This document shows positions 1 through 11,263 of a stretch of 64,000 nt of DNA, piece by piece. The stretch comes from Reticulascus tulasneorum (lineage: Eukaryota > Ascomycota > Sordariomycetes > Glomerellales > Reticulascaceae): the NCBI GenBank assembly GCA_001557505.1, contig LSAX01000006.1, positions 682,001-746,000 of the forward strand, given 5' to 3'. Numbering within the stretch: position 1 is the first letter of the stretch; each line of letters begins with the position of its first letter. Made by a program: the position numbers and the translations under genes. A model generated the notes under the pieces. The model was not told the DNA's origin and made no database searches. It saw nothing but the letters and a program-made list of their open reading frames with translations.

Positions 1-818
1 TGAACGCTTCACAACGGCCGGGCCAAGGGAGCGAGCAGGATTGAGTGAGCCACCAGTGTAGTAGACGCCTATTTGGTCCCCAATTAGTCAGCCAATTTAT
101 GGAGAAATATGTATGCAGTGACGTACCAACAAGTTCAGCTAGAAAGAAAGCAATTCCTATGCCAACCGGTGCCAGAAACGTCGACCGATGCTTTTCAACA
201 GCGAGCATGAGGATCACAAACACAAGCTCCGCAGTGAGGAACATCTCTATAAAGAGACCTTGGGCAGTGCTGGCCCCACCTCCAAGAGTTGTAGAAACAG
301 TCATCGGACCTGGGAAGAGAGCAGAGACAACCCCGGCGGCTGCGATGCCACCAAGGAGTTGCGCGGGGAAGACCAGAATGCTTCGGATGGTGGGTAATCC
401 GCCGCTCAACCAAAGAGCCAGGGTTACCTAGTCGCTGTCAGCTTGATCTTTAAATAGAAGAGAACATTGGTGTGCAGACCGCTGGGTTGAAAAGGCCACC
501 GGTAATTCGATAAAATGCCCAAACGTTTGCTGTAAGCGAAACCCCGAACGCCAGAGCAATGAAGATGAGGCTGGCGGGATTTGGGTCTGAGCCCGAAGGC
601 GCCAGGGGAGTATTGGCTATCTGTGTACCCGCAAAGGAAAAGAACAAAAACAAGAAGGTGCCCACGAACTCCCCTAGAATGGCGACAATACTGATACGTA
701 TAGTCTCTGGGAGGTGGAGCATCGGAAGCGCTCCGCTCGTTGGTGCTGTTGGTGACCTTGGCGTCATAGGCCCGGACCTGGAGGCCGGCGAATGAAGATG
801 GAAGATGCGATAACTCAT
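1..818 (-). CDS. Aquaporin / MIP family channel, 3' end outside the window
   Basis: Membrane channel for water or small solutes. Exons read on the minus strand: 480-818, 127-427 and 1-68 (continues past the window edge). Intron 428-479 has a GTCTGC donor, intron 69-126 a GTACGT donor; both joins keep frame. The first intron splits the first NPA box, giving NPAVTLAL; the second NPA box (SLNPARSLGPAVV) is in exon 3. Hydrophobic segments such as ILGEFVGTFLFLFFSFAGT and LAELV match MIP helices. The start at 818 (MSYRIFHL) gives a short, Pro/Ser-rich cytosolic N-terminus. Subtype (water versus glycerol) cannot be judged from the visible part. The family call rests on two intact NPA motifs and is secure. 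Confidence 0.93.
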
Positions 819-1983
819 TTTGCAAGGACGTAAAGAGAATTTAGATGTGGTGTTTAGATGTGGTGAGTGGTTTTTGAGAAAGACAACAGCTAAGAATCTT
901 CATGCCCATCTTTATCAACGATGTCCACGCCCGTTATGGTATGACGAATGAGTACCCGTGTTACACTACGACCTCAATTGGACACATCCAGTTCATATAT
1001 CAATTACCTCATGACTGGAATTACATCATGACTGCATGTAGCCATATCGCTAGGCCTTGTCACTGGCCTCGCATGGAGAACTAGACGTTGACCTACCGTG
1101 CCAAGTAGATTGTAAGCGGCGAGCTAAGGGCTGAGGGCCGCTTCCGCGCTGCTTTTCCTGCGGTAGTCGTTACACTAGCAAGATTGCTAGCCCGAACACT
1201 TGCATGGAGTAGCACAAATGCCAATCAGTTTGCAAAATGAGGGCTAAGCCACGGAAGTTGCCTTCGTCTGCTATGGTGACGAAGATGATTTTCCGTACTT
1301 CGAGGCCTGCGCCATTATTTGGCACTCAGTCAACTCCTCAATTTGCTAGGTCTCCCAATTCTTTGATCGACAGCCTAATTATTTGATGGGATTTCCCTAC
1401 ACGATACCCCGGTTCAGAGATTCCTGCTAGTGCTGGTCGCTCCGTAAGTACGTACTCATGGCCCCCAGGTCACCGCCGGGTGTGCTTTCGTTTATGTAGG
1501 TGTGAAAACAAGCAGTGCTACACTACCTCATGCTATTACCTATGAAGCAAACCTCCGATCTAGGCTTTGCGATTTGAAGGTTCTCTGAAGAGAAAAGAAC
1601 CAAGGATCGATAGAAGAACAATCCAATATTAATTGATCGCAAGATCGAGCTGTTTATATGACAAGTTGTGAGGCGTGACACGCGTGCTCATATCATTTGG
1701 ACGCGGTTGTTGGCGGCGGTTGAAGAATCACTGCTATACAAGATTAGCCCTAAACTGGATGCGCACCATTTTATCCAGCCCTGTTTTCGCCGCTTTAAAA
1801 GGTTAAACCAGTCTATCAAAAGGGATTTTGCCCAATTCTACCGCAACCTCATATTACCTATTTTGCCGGCGGCGTGGAGATGTCAGCTTGATAACCTTCG
1901 CCGTTATATAATGGCTCTCCCACCACTAGATCGATGCGAGATGGTAAGTTAAATCCCGCATCGTCATATATGAGCCATCAATT
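819..1983. other. Intergenic, divergent promoters of aquaporin and FAD oxidoreductase
   Basis: About 1.1 kb with no credible gene. A 94-codon open frame at 1668-1952 has no domain, no splice context and an implausible composition, so it is left out. The right end carries the TATA box of the downstream oxidoreductase. Confidence 0.6.
1905..1911 (+). promoter_or_regulatory. TATA box of the FAD-linked oxidoreductase
   Basis: TATATAA lies 73 bp upstream of the ATG at 1984, a usual distance in filamentous ascomycetes. No other regulatory element is recognised. Confidence 0.5.
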
Positions 1984-3889
1984 ATGAGGTCTATTGTGAT
2001 TTGTCTTCTTGCGTGCCTCACAACTTTCTTGTACGGTGGCGCCAATGCATTCTACAAGGAGAATTGCAGATGCATTCCGGGTGATGAGTGCTGGCCTCTG
2101 GATGCTGACTGGAAGCTCCTTAATTCGACGGTTGGAGGGAGATTGATTAAGACGAGATTGCTAGCAGAGGTCTGTCATGATTCGCTTTATAGTGCGAGTG
2201 CGTGCCAAGATTTAAAGGTAGCCTGGGATGTGGGAGCAACACAGTAAGTGGAATAGGCGTTCTCCAACATATTCGCAATCGGATATGCTTCCTGTGCGTG
2301 CTTTGAGGACCATTCCTATAAATCTAACCAGTGGGTAGATTCTCACGTCCAGAGGCTTTTATGGCACCTGTTTTTCAGAATCAATCCTGTGATCCCTTCA
2401 CTCCGCAAGCAAAGCCATGCACTCTAGGCAATCACGCAGCCTACTCAATCAATGTCAGTTCTGCGAGTGATACCATTGCAGGTATAAAGTTTGCACATGA
2501 CAAGAACATACGACTAGTGATCAAAAATACTGGCCATGAGTATGTCCCCCCTTCCAAGATTTCGTTCAGAAATACTAAGCTGTGCGTAGCTATCTTGGGA
2601 AATCTTCGGGGAAGGGTTCCCTCTCGCTCTGGACTCACAATCTCAAGTCCATTACATTTACAAACTACAGCTCCCCCCACTATATTGGACCAGCAATCAA
2701 GATGGGAGCTGGGGTACAGGGCTACGAAGCATATACAGCCGCCAACACTCGCGGTTTCCGGGTTGTGGGAGGTGAGTGCCCCACAGTAGGCCTTGCAGGC
2801 GGATTCACGTCAGGTGGAGGTCACTCCTCGTTCACTTCCATCTACGGTATGGCCGCCGACCAAGCCCTAGAGTGGGAGGTTGTTACTGCCAATGGTACTT
2901 ATCTCATCGCTACCCCTACCCAAAATTCGGACCTCTACTGGGCACTCAGTGGCGGCGGCGCAGGTACATACGCCGTTGTATTGAGCCTCACAAGCAAAGT
3001 TTATCCAGATGACATCTTTGGCGGCGCAAGTCTATCAATCTCTAGCAGCAATCTCCCGAGTATAACTTTCTACGCCGCGGTAGAATTATGGGAGGCATTC
3101 CAACTTGATATCGTTGACGCTGGGGGCGTAGCAACCTGGTTCATATTCCCCTTCGGCTTATTTGTAAATCCTCTCGGCTTGCCTGGCAAAACTGTGTCAG
3201 AGGTCAATAGCTTTCTTGCGCCTTTCCTCGCTAAGCTCTCCTCACTCGGCATCACACTAGCCTCGGGCCACCTGCAGTTTAACCCGACCTCTTTCCCAAC
3301 ATTCTTTGATCATTATTTCAACTACAATGGACCGTATCCTTACGGCACCATCTCTGCCTCTCAGGTCTCAGGCGGGCGTCTGCTTCCCCGCTCCACGTTT
3401 GAGAACTCCAGAGACGCCCTGACAAATGTTACAAAGCTCATATCTAGCATTCCCGGCATGGCTTTTGGCGGCTTTACTGGCTACCCTACACTCGCCGCAG
3501 GTAACACCACTGTCACCAGTAACGCCGTGCTGCCTGTGTGGAGAGAGTCAGTGATTACGGTGTTCATCATTGGAACTTGGAATTACACGGCGTCGCTTGC
3601 GAATAACCTAAAGCTGCAACAGATTATGACAGAAACGGTGGATCCGGCATTGAAGAGCATCTCACCTGGAAGCGGCGCGTATCTGAACGAGGCAAACTTT
3701 CAAGAGCCGAATTGGAAAAACGAGTTCTATGGGGTGAACTACCGGAAGCTTGTAGAGATCAAGAGGAACTATGATCCCGAAAACCTGTTCTATGCCATAA
3801 CGGCTGTTGGAAGTGATAGCTGGGAGCAAGACGGCGATGGGAGATTGTGTCACGTTTCTGGAGATGTTGAAAGTCAACTTGGGAATTGA
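1984..3889 (+). CDS. Secreted FAD-linked (BBE/VAO-type) oxidoreductase
   Basis: Predicted secreted flavoenzyme of the FAD_binding_4 plus BBE family (like fungal isoamyl alcohol oxidase and berberine-bridge-type enzymes). Exons 1984-2243, 2339-2539 and 2590-3889 give 586 residues. Signal peptide about 1-22. The FAD domain spans about 115-300. The second intron splits NTGH|DY; splicing restores NTGHDYLGKSSGKG. His153 in that motif and Cys217 in VVGGECPTVG are placed as in bicovalently flavinylated members. The C-terminal BBE motif reads FYGVNYRKLVEIKRNYDPEN. Several NxS/T sites agree with secretion. The substrate is unknown: such enzymes act on alcohols, sugars or pathway intermediates, and no biosynthetic partner lies beside it. 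The nearest gene is the NIS1-like effector, facing it. Confidence 0.92.
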
Positions 3890-4529
3890 CCCCCATGACT
3901 TGGATATGGTGTGTCTCTTGTGGCAATTGGGTATGTTAATGCCTTGATTGGCAATGTCCAGGCTGGGCTTGCGGACGTTATCTATCTCACCGATGGGAAA
4001 GATGAGTCCTTCCATGAAATAGATGAGTAAAAGGCACTGCGGACTCTAGCGATGCAGAAATGGTACTAAACGAGGTGCCCGAATCCGCGATGGGGAGGCG
4101 TCGGACCTGGTCTAAAAGTGATGGGTTCGTCTACCACCTGATAAGCTCGCATTTCACACACGCAGGTTCGAGAAATTCATCTTCTAGATTCAATGCACTG
4201 TTAACATTACAACAAAAGAGATATATAAGTCGTACAGTCCTCTACTATGATGTAGAATTTAGAAATCAATACGAAGCCAGATCTGCAAGCCTATTCACGT
4301 AGTGATCCGTGGGAATTTGCAGGGCGAGTTCACCGCGGTAGGGCGACGGAACACGTATAAAACTTAATATTAGGAGCTCCCCCGGGCCTGACTATGCATT
4401 CAGACTAGCCAGACGTAGATGGTTGATCTTGTTTGTATATATTATTTATTCTTGTCTATTCTTCTTCAAATTGCTACGCTAAAGATGTATTGATTTGACG
4501 AAGAGAATTTATCAATTCTTTCCTGTAGC
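3890..4529. other. Intergenic between convergent genes
   Basis: 640 bp between the convergent oxidoreductase and NIS1-like gene. The only long frame (4060-4302) has no coding character. A weak tRNA-like stretch near 4125-4190 does not fold (see rejected items). Confidence 0.55.
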
Positions 4530-5105
4530 TCATTCATTATACAAGATACATCCTCGACTGTTCTGGCCTGTGTACGAAGAGTACACCAGGTCAGTGCTCG
4601 TGAAATCGCTTATGGTGACATCCCACCACCATGACTCAATGCTTGGAGTATTATACACGCCAGAGTACTGCAGTATTACAGCCTGAATCGCGGCCCGGCC
4701 GGCTACGAATCCCTCTGGTACTGATAACCCGGGAATTGACACGTTGTAACTTCCCGTAAGAGAACCTGCTCGAGGTTAGCGGCTGGCGAATTTCCCCAGG
4801 AGACCACCGAGTGGGAGCAAGGATTGTGTCTGTCGTCAACGATGATACTTACGTCCAAGATCAAAAGTTTGCATCAACGTCGTACCAACGCTTCCAGGGG
4901 AAGGATAGTTTCCCCATTCTTCATCATAGGTAGCTATGCCAAAAGTCATTGTGTACTGACGAGGCTGGCTGATGAGTGAATGGCCGAAGGCGGTGAAAAC
5001 ATCTCCTGGTTTGATAGTGGAAGGAATACCAAGATCTGACAGCCGGGCATCCACGGCGGTTGCCGCCATGAATACCGCTGCGACGACGAAACCTGAAAAT
5101 TGCAT
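4530..5105 (-). CDS. NIS1: NIS1-like small secreted effector
   Basis: Small secreted protein of the fungal NIS1 (necrosis-inducing secreted protein 1) family. Known members suppress plant pattern-triggered immunity by acting on receptor-associated kinases. Two exons, 4853-5105 and 4530-4765, with a GTAAGT...CAG intron (4766-4852) give 162 residues, the usual family length. A signal peptide of about 20 residues ends near AVDA. It is followed by the family's TIKPGD segment, then a beta-rich body with SVPEGFVAGRAAIQAVI and an aromatic-rich SIESWWWDVTI stretch. No frame damage is visible. Activity is inferred from family membership only; it could be a diverged paralogue. It suggests that the organism lives with plants at some stage. 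Confidence 0.8.
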
Positions 5106-6626
5106 GTTGAGTCTGTGAGATGAGCCTAAGCTAGGATAAGGTAGTTTGAGAGTGAATGATGGTGTTGAATATTCGGGCTTACGAAAGTTGGCCAGTGGGG
5201 GATAGTCTTATTAACAATGCTTCAGTCGCTATTGTGGAGATCCTTCAGGATCAAGCAAAAGTTCGTTCAGACTTACGAAGGATGACCAGCAGGGGCAGTG
5301 TTACTACCATCAGGACCAAACAAAGATCTAGACTGGTCGCTGTGATTGAACTTGGGGTCTACAATGCAACCCCAGTTAAATTATTCCCTGCGCGAGGCAA
5401 TTAAAACGGTTGATGAACGGGCCGCATTGGCCGCTAGACATCATCCCGCAGCCGCTAATTAGTCATAGACGCGGAAAGAATTTTTCTTCTTGCATTACGT
5501 GTTGTTTGTCTTCGCTTGATGCGGCGCTATGGAGTAGCAGCCTTTTGGGCTAATGATGACGATTTTGCTGGCTGCTTAAGGTGAGGAAGTGGTCTCCAAT
5601 GCAGAAGCAGAACGCCTGGGATTACTGGCAAAGAGCTGCCTCGGTTTGGCAATATTCCAGTTACTATCTCTACTAATGCCCGTCATAATTGTTATGGCAC
5701 TATGTGCCTTATGTTTATAGAATCATTGCAAAGGCTTTCGAAACTAGAATCGCGAAGGGCTTCGCTTAGTGATTATGTTACATTTTGCCACTTATCGCAA
5801 CGGGCACGGATCATGCAGACTGTAGTTATGCTAGCAAGTATTTGCCCCTACGGGGTCAACCTGCCACAACCCTTGATTGTTCGTCGTCCGTAATTATAGC
5901 ACTGCGGTAACTGTAGTTGCTCTGTTGGCTGTAAGAATGAGTAAGGCATGAAGGGATACCCCCTTTTGGTCGAAGCCCGAGTCTCCCTAAATCAACTGCT
6001 GAGAGAGTGTTTAGTAGATCCAGCCTCTCTCGAAGTTGCCACACGACCAGCAGTCGAATTAGAGTTCCAATCTTATTAATATAACTCACCAAGAGACTCT
6101 ATTATTAGAACCTCTCTAACTATGATGCCTACATGCATGCACTAACATCTATACCACGTGCTTCCAGCTCTAACTAAACTGCTTAATAACACTTTCAGTA
6201 TTTTTAGGCTAGCCAACGTAGGTAGTAAGTTAGCGGTCGAAGCCGTCTAAAGCGGCGGCTAACTCCACCTAATCCGGCGGACAAAATCACATCACTCAGC
6301 TTTATGTTATTATCTCAGTAACGCGGCCCGAGGAAGGAACTCTAGATTTCTGAACCCGAAAGTCAACCAAGAGATGCAAGACCACGTCTTCCTTGTCCTT
6401 CTCGCGTCCCAGGCAGTCATGGACATTTAAAAGGGTGCAACATCTGCTTCAGCGACGGCGAATTCGTGCCAGGGGCGAGAACACGACCATATGGATTTTC
6501 CTCAGGACCATCTCTCGCAAGCCACCTTGAAGCGGCCTCTAATTACTAGACAGCTTGACTAGACAGCTTGGGGCAAGAGAAATTGTGATTAAGCAGTGAG
6601 GAATGCGTATAGACGAAAAGTCCACA
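5106..6626. other. Gene-poor intergenic stretch
   Basis: About 1.5 kb without a credible gene on either strand. Frames at 5156-5404, 5702-5893 and 5856-6092 show no domain or splice context. A 2 x 13 bp exact tandem duplication lies at 6545-6570. Confidence 0.55.
6545..6570. repeat. Exact 13-bp tandem duplication
   Basis: ACTAGACAGCTTG occurs twice back to back (6545-6557, 6558-6570), just beyond the 3' end of the HET gene. It is consistent with a replication-slippage or excision footprint. Confidence 0.75.
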
Positions 6627-8477
6627 TTATTCAAGAACGATTATTTCCGAAACAACACGAGATAACCCCATCGTCTCGCCCTCCATGAGTCCCAGGATGA
6701 TGCATTCGCCGACAATGAGATATCGGCCGCCTTCCACTGGACGGATGGCGTACGGGAGCTCCATACCGTCAAAGACGCAGATAAAATCTCCCTCCTCGGC
6801 GATCGGTGGTAGCCAGCCTATTCTCACGTTTTCCGTACGGCCAAACCGCCGGTGCAGTTTTTCCGCTATCATGATTTCAAGGAGATGGCTTGATTTGAGG
6901 CTGACGCTTGCCATCATAGCGGATAACCAGCTGTCATGGTCTTTTTCGTATGCCATTGCTCTATAGAGACGTAGCTGAGTAGAAAATTCGCTCTTGAGCA
7001 CTGACAGGCTCTGATGTAGCTCTTTGTTGATGAGGAAGTCGCTCAGCAGTGCCTTTTGGAAAGCTTCCTCGTCATTGGCGGTGCTCGTATTCTTCGCGAT
7101 GGCTAGGCATTCTTGTAGCCATTGGTACTTCTGTCTCTGCATCGTTTGGAGATTCCCCCTAAAGATATTGATATCCCTGTTCATCACGGTTTTGACGATA
7201 CGAGCGTCGCCAAGCCTTCGGTTGTCCGACCCGAGAAGTTGAAGCCTGTCGACGATGCGGCCCCGGATCATCAGCATATTCCCGCCATCGTCCAAATGCG
7301 TTTGCAGAACCGTGTCTCCAGATGCGTTGTAGTCTCTGTACTGCTGTACCGAGAACTGGGAAGCCAAGATGCTCCCGTCCCTGTCCGCCAGCACACTTTC
7401 GAGGTTGGGCACCCAGGAAAGCACCCGGGACTTCAACGGCGCAAGGTAGACAAGAGACCATAGCAATTTGAGGCTCATGCTATCGGAAATACAAGCGTAC
7501 GCGAGCTCTCTGCAGACCTTCTCCATCGAGCTTCCGTAGTCAATAAGATCGAAGCGGTCTGCATCGGACGCGATCCCCACCATCGCAAAGACGTGATCGC
7601 GGGGGTCAACACATCTAAACCCCAGCGTCTTCACGATGAGAAACAGCAAGAGCTGCTTCTCTGGGACCGCAATCTGCGTGAGAAGTGTAGCCCGCAGCAT
7701 GCTCATTCCCAGCACCTTCGTATCCGCATCTAGAGGCTGGGGGCAGAATCGCATGAAAATTTCCTTCAAGTTTGGACACCACTCGATGAAGTCCATCCAG
7801 GCAGCCAACAGCGCCCACGGGAGAGTTTTTCTGCCAGCTACCAGCAGTGGCGTTTGCGAGTTGACTAGCTCTTGAATGATCCATTTCCGTGTAAACCACG
7901 GACGGTTGAGCAGATCCCATATATGTTGAAAAGCAGCTGCCCGGTACCTGCCGAACGCCGCCTGCAACGTCCTCTCGGCCCGATTTTCGGTAATAAAGGC
8001 TGCGTCTCTCGATGCGGGCGGATCAGACTCCAACGAGTCCCAAGCCACGGCGAACCTGCGCAACCAGCCAAAAGCCATTTGGACTTCGCTCGACTCCTCG
8101 CCAAGCCAGATTGCTGTAGAGCACGCCGCGGCGTAGATGTCGCCCATCATTCTAACTTGCTCGCTGCGCTCCGGGATATCCTCTTGGTTGATGCAGAGCG
8201 CATCCGCCCAGAGGAAAGTCTCACAGGCCGGCTGTCGGAGATGCTTTAAGGCGCTGTGCAGGCTGGGGCCGATGTCAAATTCGAGGCCGGAGCAGCAAAT
8301 TGCTTTTCGGGGCTGCGAGTCGCCCCATGCGTAGGACAGCGCGATGAAGGATGGCGCTTTGTCGAGGGAGGTATGCACTAGCTCACCGGACAACTCACCC
8401 GGCTCTGCTCCGGCATAGAGCTTCAGGAGGCGAATTTGGCGAGCCTGTGTGAGCGGGGAATACTGGTATTGTTTCAT
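6627..8477 (-). CDS. HET-domain (heterokaryon incompatibility) protein
   Basis: Intronless 616-residue protein with an N-terminal HET domain, the death-inducing, TIR-like module of fungal non-self recognition. Motifs are FIALSYAWGD (about 43-52), ETFLWADALCINQED (about 87-101), and the following MMGDIYAAACSTAIWLG that closes the domain. The remaining 450 residues are typical of the large family of HET proteins of about 600 residues with an unassigned C-terminus, ending in a conserved segment with YAIRPVEGGRYLIVGE. No STAND ATPase or repeat domain is present, so recognition specificity cannot be predicted. The start at 8477 is the first Met and precedes LTQARQIRLLKLY, the usual N-terminus of this subtype. 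No frame damage. Confidence 0.93.
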   Translation of the reverse strand: MKQYQYSPLTQARQIRLLKLYAGAEPGELSGELVHTSLDKAPSFIALSYAWGDSQPRKAICCSGLEFDIGPSLHSALKHLRQPACETFLWADALCINQEDIPERSEQVRMMGDIYAAACSTAIWLGEESSEVQMAFGWLRRFAVAWDSLESDPPASRDAAFITENRAERTLQAAFGRYRAAAFQHIWDLLNRPWFTRKWIIQELVNSQTPLLVAGRKTLPWALLAAWMDFIEWCPNLKEIFMRFCPQPLDADTKVLGMSMLRATLLTQIAVPEKQLLLFLIVKTLGFRCVDPRDHVFAMVGIASDADRFDLIDYGSSMEKVCRELAYACISDSMSLKLLWSLVYLAPLKSRVLSWVPNLESVLADRDGSILASQFSVQQYRDYNASGDTVLQTHLDDGGNMLMIRGRIVDRLQLLGSDNRRLGDARIVKTVMNRDINIFRGNLQTMQRQKYQWLQECLAIAKNTSTANDEEAFQKALLSDFLINKELHQSLSVLKSEFSTQLRLYRAMAYEKDHDSWLSAMMASVSLKSSHLLEIMIAEKLHRRFGRTENVRIGWLPPIAEEGDFICVFDGMELPYAIRPVEGGRYLIVGECIILGLMEGETMGLSRVVSEIIVLE

Positions 8478-10561
8478 TCTACTAAATTACTGAATGGCAG
8501 GGTTCCTTGGACTATTCGGAGAGGGTTGAAGACTATGAGTTTCTAGGAAGGAGGTGAGCGTAGGTTGACGAAAGGTTCCAAGCTAACAGTGTGGCTCCAA
8601 CTAGATGCTCGGTCCTAAGGAAGTCACCTTCAAAGACTTCGTTAATAGTACCACCACTTCGATTACGAGGTGTGCGAAAGAGCGAATCAAGTAAGGAGCC
8701 TCTGACAACTAACCCCTCAGAGCTTCCAGGTTATTGCACTTTCCAGCGCCACCCGATTTCACGTGATATTATTAGGCATCGATTCGCTTTATCAGGCTGG
8801 ATCGGTCAAGCACAGCCTTCAGGTTCGCATTCTACAGCACACACTGGCTTGTTAAATGCCCATCGTCTATTTACATCATGGCACGTAAAGGAAGTAAGAA
8901 TAGCGGGTGCTACGCTGTTGTTAAGGGACGAATAGATGAACCAACGATCTTTTCATCCCGGCACCCCTTCTTTCGGCTATTTTTGTAAGAGGCAACTGTT
9001 AACTACTTCTAATAGGGGCAATGCGCACCCGCGGGTGACTGTGTGTTCCGCTTTATTGAAAGGCCTCGCTTTGATTGAAGAGGCACGTGAATATATGAAG
9101 AAGAATAGAGTGAAAAAACATAAGGAGGTTATCAAAGAGGGAGCCGGGGAAACTACTCCTCTATGCAATAGCAAGACTTTCTATGCTGTTGCGCACGGTG
9201 ACTCCCCTGGAGTATAATCGTACTGGCAGTATGAAACCTTTATATTGACAGGCTATCGAATATCGCTGACAATTTATTTGTGGTGGAGAGATAGAGCCAG
9301 CTGTTAAAGAGGCCAATGGTGCTTGTTTATAAACAATTCAGAACTTCTGAGCAAGCCACGGCTTTCATTGAGGACTGGAAGCAGTCATTTGCTGACGTGT
9401 ATCGGAGAGCGATAAAGGAAGCACTGGATCGAGACCTCAGGCCTTATGATATGAAACTAAGCATTAAGGATATACTACACGAGACTGAAACTAAGGAAGA
9501 AAGTTCGGATATCTTTGACAAATTAAACATAGGAAAATAAAGGATAGAATAGTTGTAGGAGTCTAGATAGCCTCAAACTCGTGACGAGAAACCAAATTCT
9601 TCCGCGGGCAACTTCTCTAACCCTATCTCTCTATATTCAAGGACCTGAACGCACGCCGACCCGTAACATCTCCTGAATATGGTTTGCAAATTCCTTGATG
9701 TCTGTGTTTGGTAGCATCTTTTGATTTTAGATCAGTTCGAACAACTGCAGAACAGTGGAAAGACAATAGTATGGTAAATCATTCACCAAGCTGAGTCAGC
9801 TCAATTAGAGCGATCGAAGGATTCTAATTAAGGATTCTAAGGATTCACAAGGGTTTGCTGCTCTTGGCAGATCATTCAATTTCAAGAAGAATACGAGTAC
9901 CTTGCTTTGTTGCGTCCACCTATTCCCCAAGATATGCGATTTTCAAGTCTTTGACAGCCGTTCTGCATTAGATGCACCTGCAACCTCGCTATCCAGCGAT
10001 GGTATTACTAGTAGTGTCTGTATCAACTGTGATCGTCGATGGTGGCCTGATCTTCTCCACTTGATTACCCCATTGTAGGAGGGGTTTTGTGTCTGTGCGC
10101 CGTAAATTATAATAAAGTACGACTTGCGGCAAATCGGGAAAGATTCGGTAGAAAGGCGACCATTAACGCGAATATTGCTCAAAGGTAGTCAGTGTCAGGA
10201 CAGCATGGAGAAGACCAAAACTGTACAGGTCGCGCTGCCCTTGCGTTTACTGACTCAATCCAATTCTATGCCGGTAATCCCCATGGTTGAAGTTCGGTGA
10301 TTTTACGATCTAATCTCGCTAAGCGCTCTATCATGTTCCCCTAATAAGGAATGGAAAGGTACGACGATATTACAGTCAGATTGCTGTGCTCATCCTTACG
10401 TCAGTCACATGGATCATTTGTCGCGTCCCGTGTACCTTGAAAGTGGGTCAGGGAGAAGTCCTAGTCAATAAACGGATCGCACACCCAGGCAATACATCAA
10501 GGCCGTCATCTTCCAACTCTGTCCTTTTCTGCTCTTCTATGTAATCCCAATTCTCGCAGCT
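8478..10561. other. Gene-poor stretch with short low-support frames
   Basis: About 2.1 kb. Frames at 8591-8935, 8936-9217 and 9316-9540 have no recognisable domain. The last (74 residues, Lys/Glu-rich, helical-looking, starting MVLVYKQFRTSEQA) is the most protein-like, but has no promoter or homology I can name. The octamer AAGGATTC occurs three times within 9817-9846. Confidence 0.5.
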
Positions 10562-11050
10562 ATGGTCAACATCACCGCTGCAGCACATGCGGCCATTGCG
10601 GCGTACGCGGCAGCTGTCCAAATGGGCGGCAACACGTCAATTCCACTCACCGAAACTGCCGCTGCTATGGCAGAGCTCTACCTGCCGGGTTTCACAAGCT
10701 TCACTCTGGGAGCCATTACCATTTTCCCGAACGAGTCCTTCGCAGCGACGAGTATTGGTGGCCAGTTGTCACTTTACAATCAGAGTGGCCTTGGGACAGA
10801 TTTTCGGTTCGAGACCTCCCGCATTGACCCCGTCTCTTCTCTGAGTGCAATCTGTTGGATTACCTGGAAAATCTTCCCCAAAAACTGTCTGGAGCCATGG
10901 GATTTTGTCGATGTGTATGGGTTCAGGATTGCGCCTAACCGGACCAATGGACTAGAGGGAGGCTGGGAACTTTCAAATGCGGACGATGAATATCAAAAGC
11001 TGCTTGAGCATGTACCCAACTTCTTTGGGAAGAAGCGTCATCTTCTATGA
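10562..11050 (+). CDS. NTF2/SnoaL-like small protein
   Basis: Intronless 162-residue protein resembling the conserved ascomycete SnoaL-like (NTF2-fold) proteins of about 150 residues. The pattern visible is a helical N-terminus (AAAHAAIAAYAAAVQ), LYLPGFTSFTLGAITIF, a central SALCWITW-like strand (SAICWITWKIFP), a W-x-F-V-D-V-Y-G-F-R strand, and a final EGGWELSNADDEYQKLLEHVP helix. No signal peptide. SnoaL-like folds are used for many small-ligand enzymes and binders, so no reaction is proposed. It converges on the MFS transporter (about 210 bp between stops). Confidence 0.72.
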   Translation: MVNITAAAHAAIAAYAAAVQMGGNTSIPLTETAAAMAELYLPGFTSFTLGAITIFPNESFAATSIGGQLSLYNQSGLGTDFRFETSRIDPVSSLSAICWITWKIFPKNCLEPWDFVDVYGFRIAPNRTNGLEGGWELSNADDEYQKLLEHVPNFFGKKRHLL

Positions 11051-11263
11051 GAGCTAAACACTCCGAGTACAGGTCGGAAGGAACCACAAGCTCAGATCGC
11101 GAGCGAGCAACATTTCCAATGGGATCTACCGCAATTGTTCTCGACCTGGTCCTCGATATGAGATTTAGGGCGAATAATCACGCAGTCAAGTGTAACCAAC
11201 AGAACAATTTGTAAACTTTCAATAAGACACGATATATCGTGGTACTTGAATGCTATATTACTT

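Noticed and set aside
1668..1952. 94-codon open frame upstream of the oxidoreductase
   Set aside because: No domain, no signal, and it ends in the core promoter; treated as chance.
4125..4190. tRNA-like stretch with GGTTCGAG and a 7-bp end pairing
   Set aside because: T-stem and D-arm do not pair around the TTCGA loop, and no anticodon stem forms; chance similarity.
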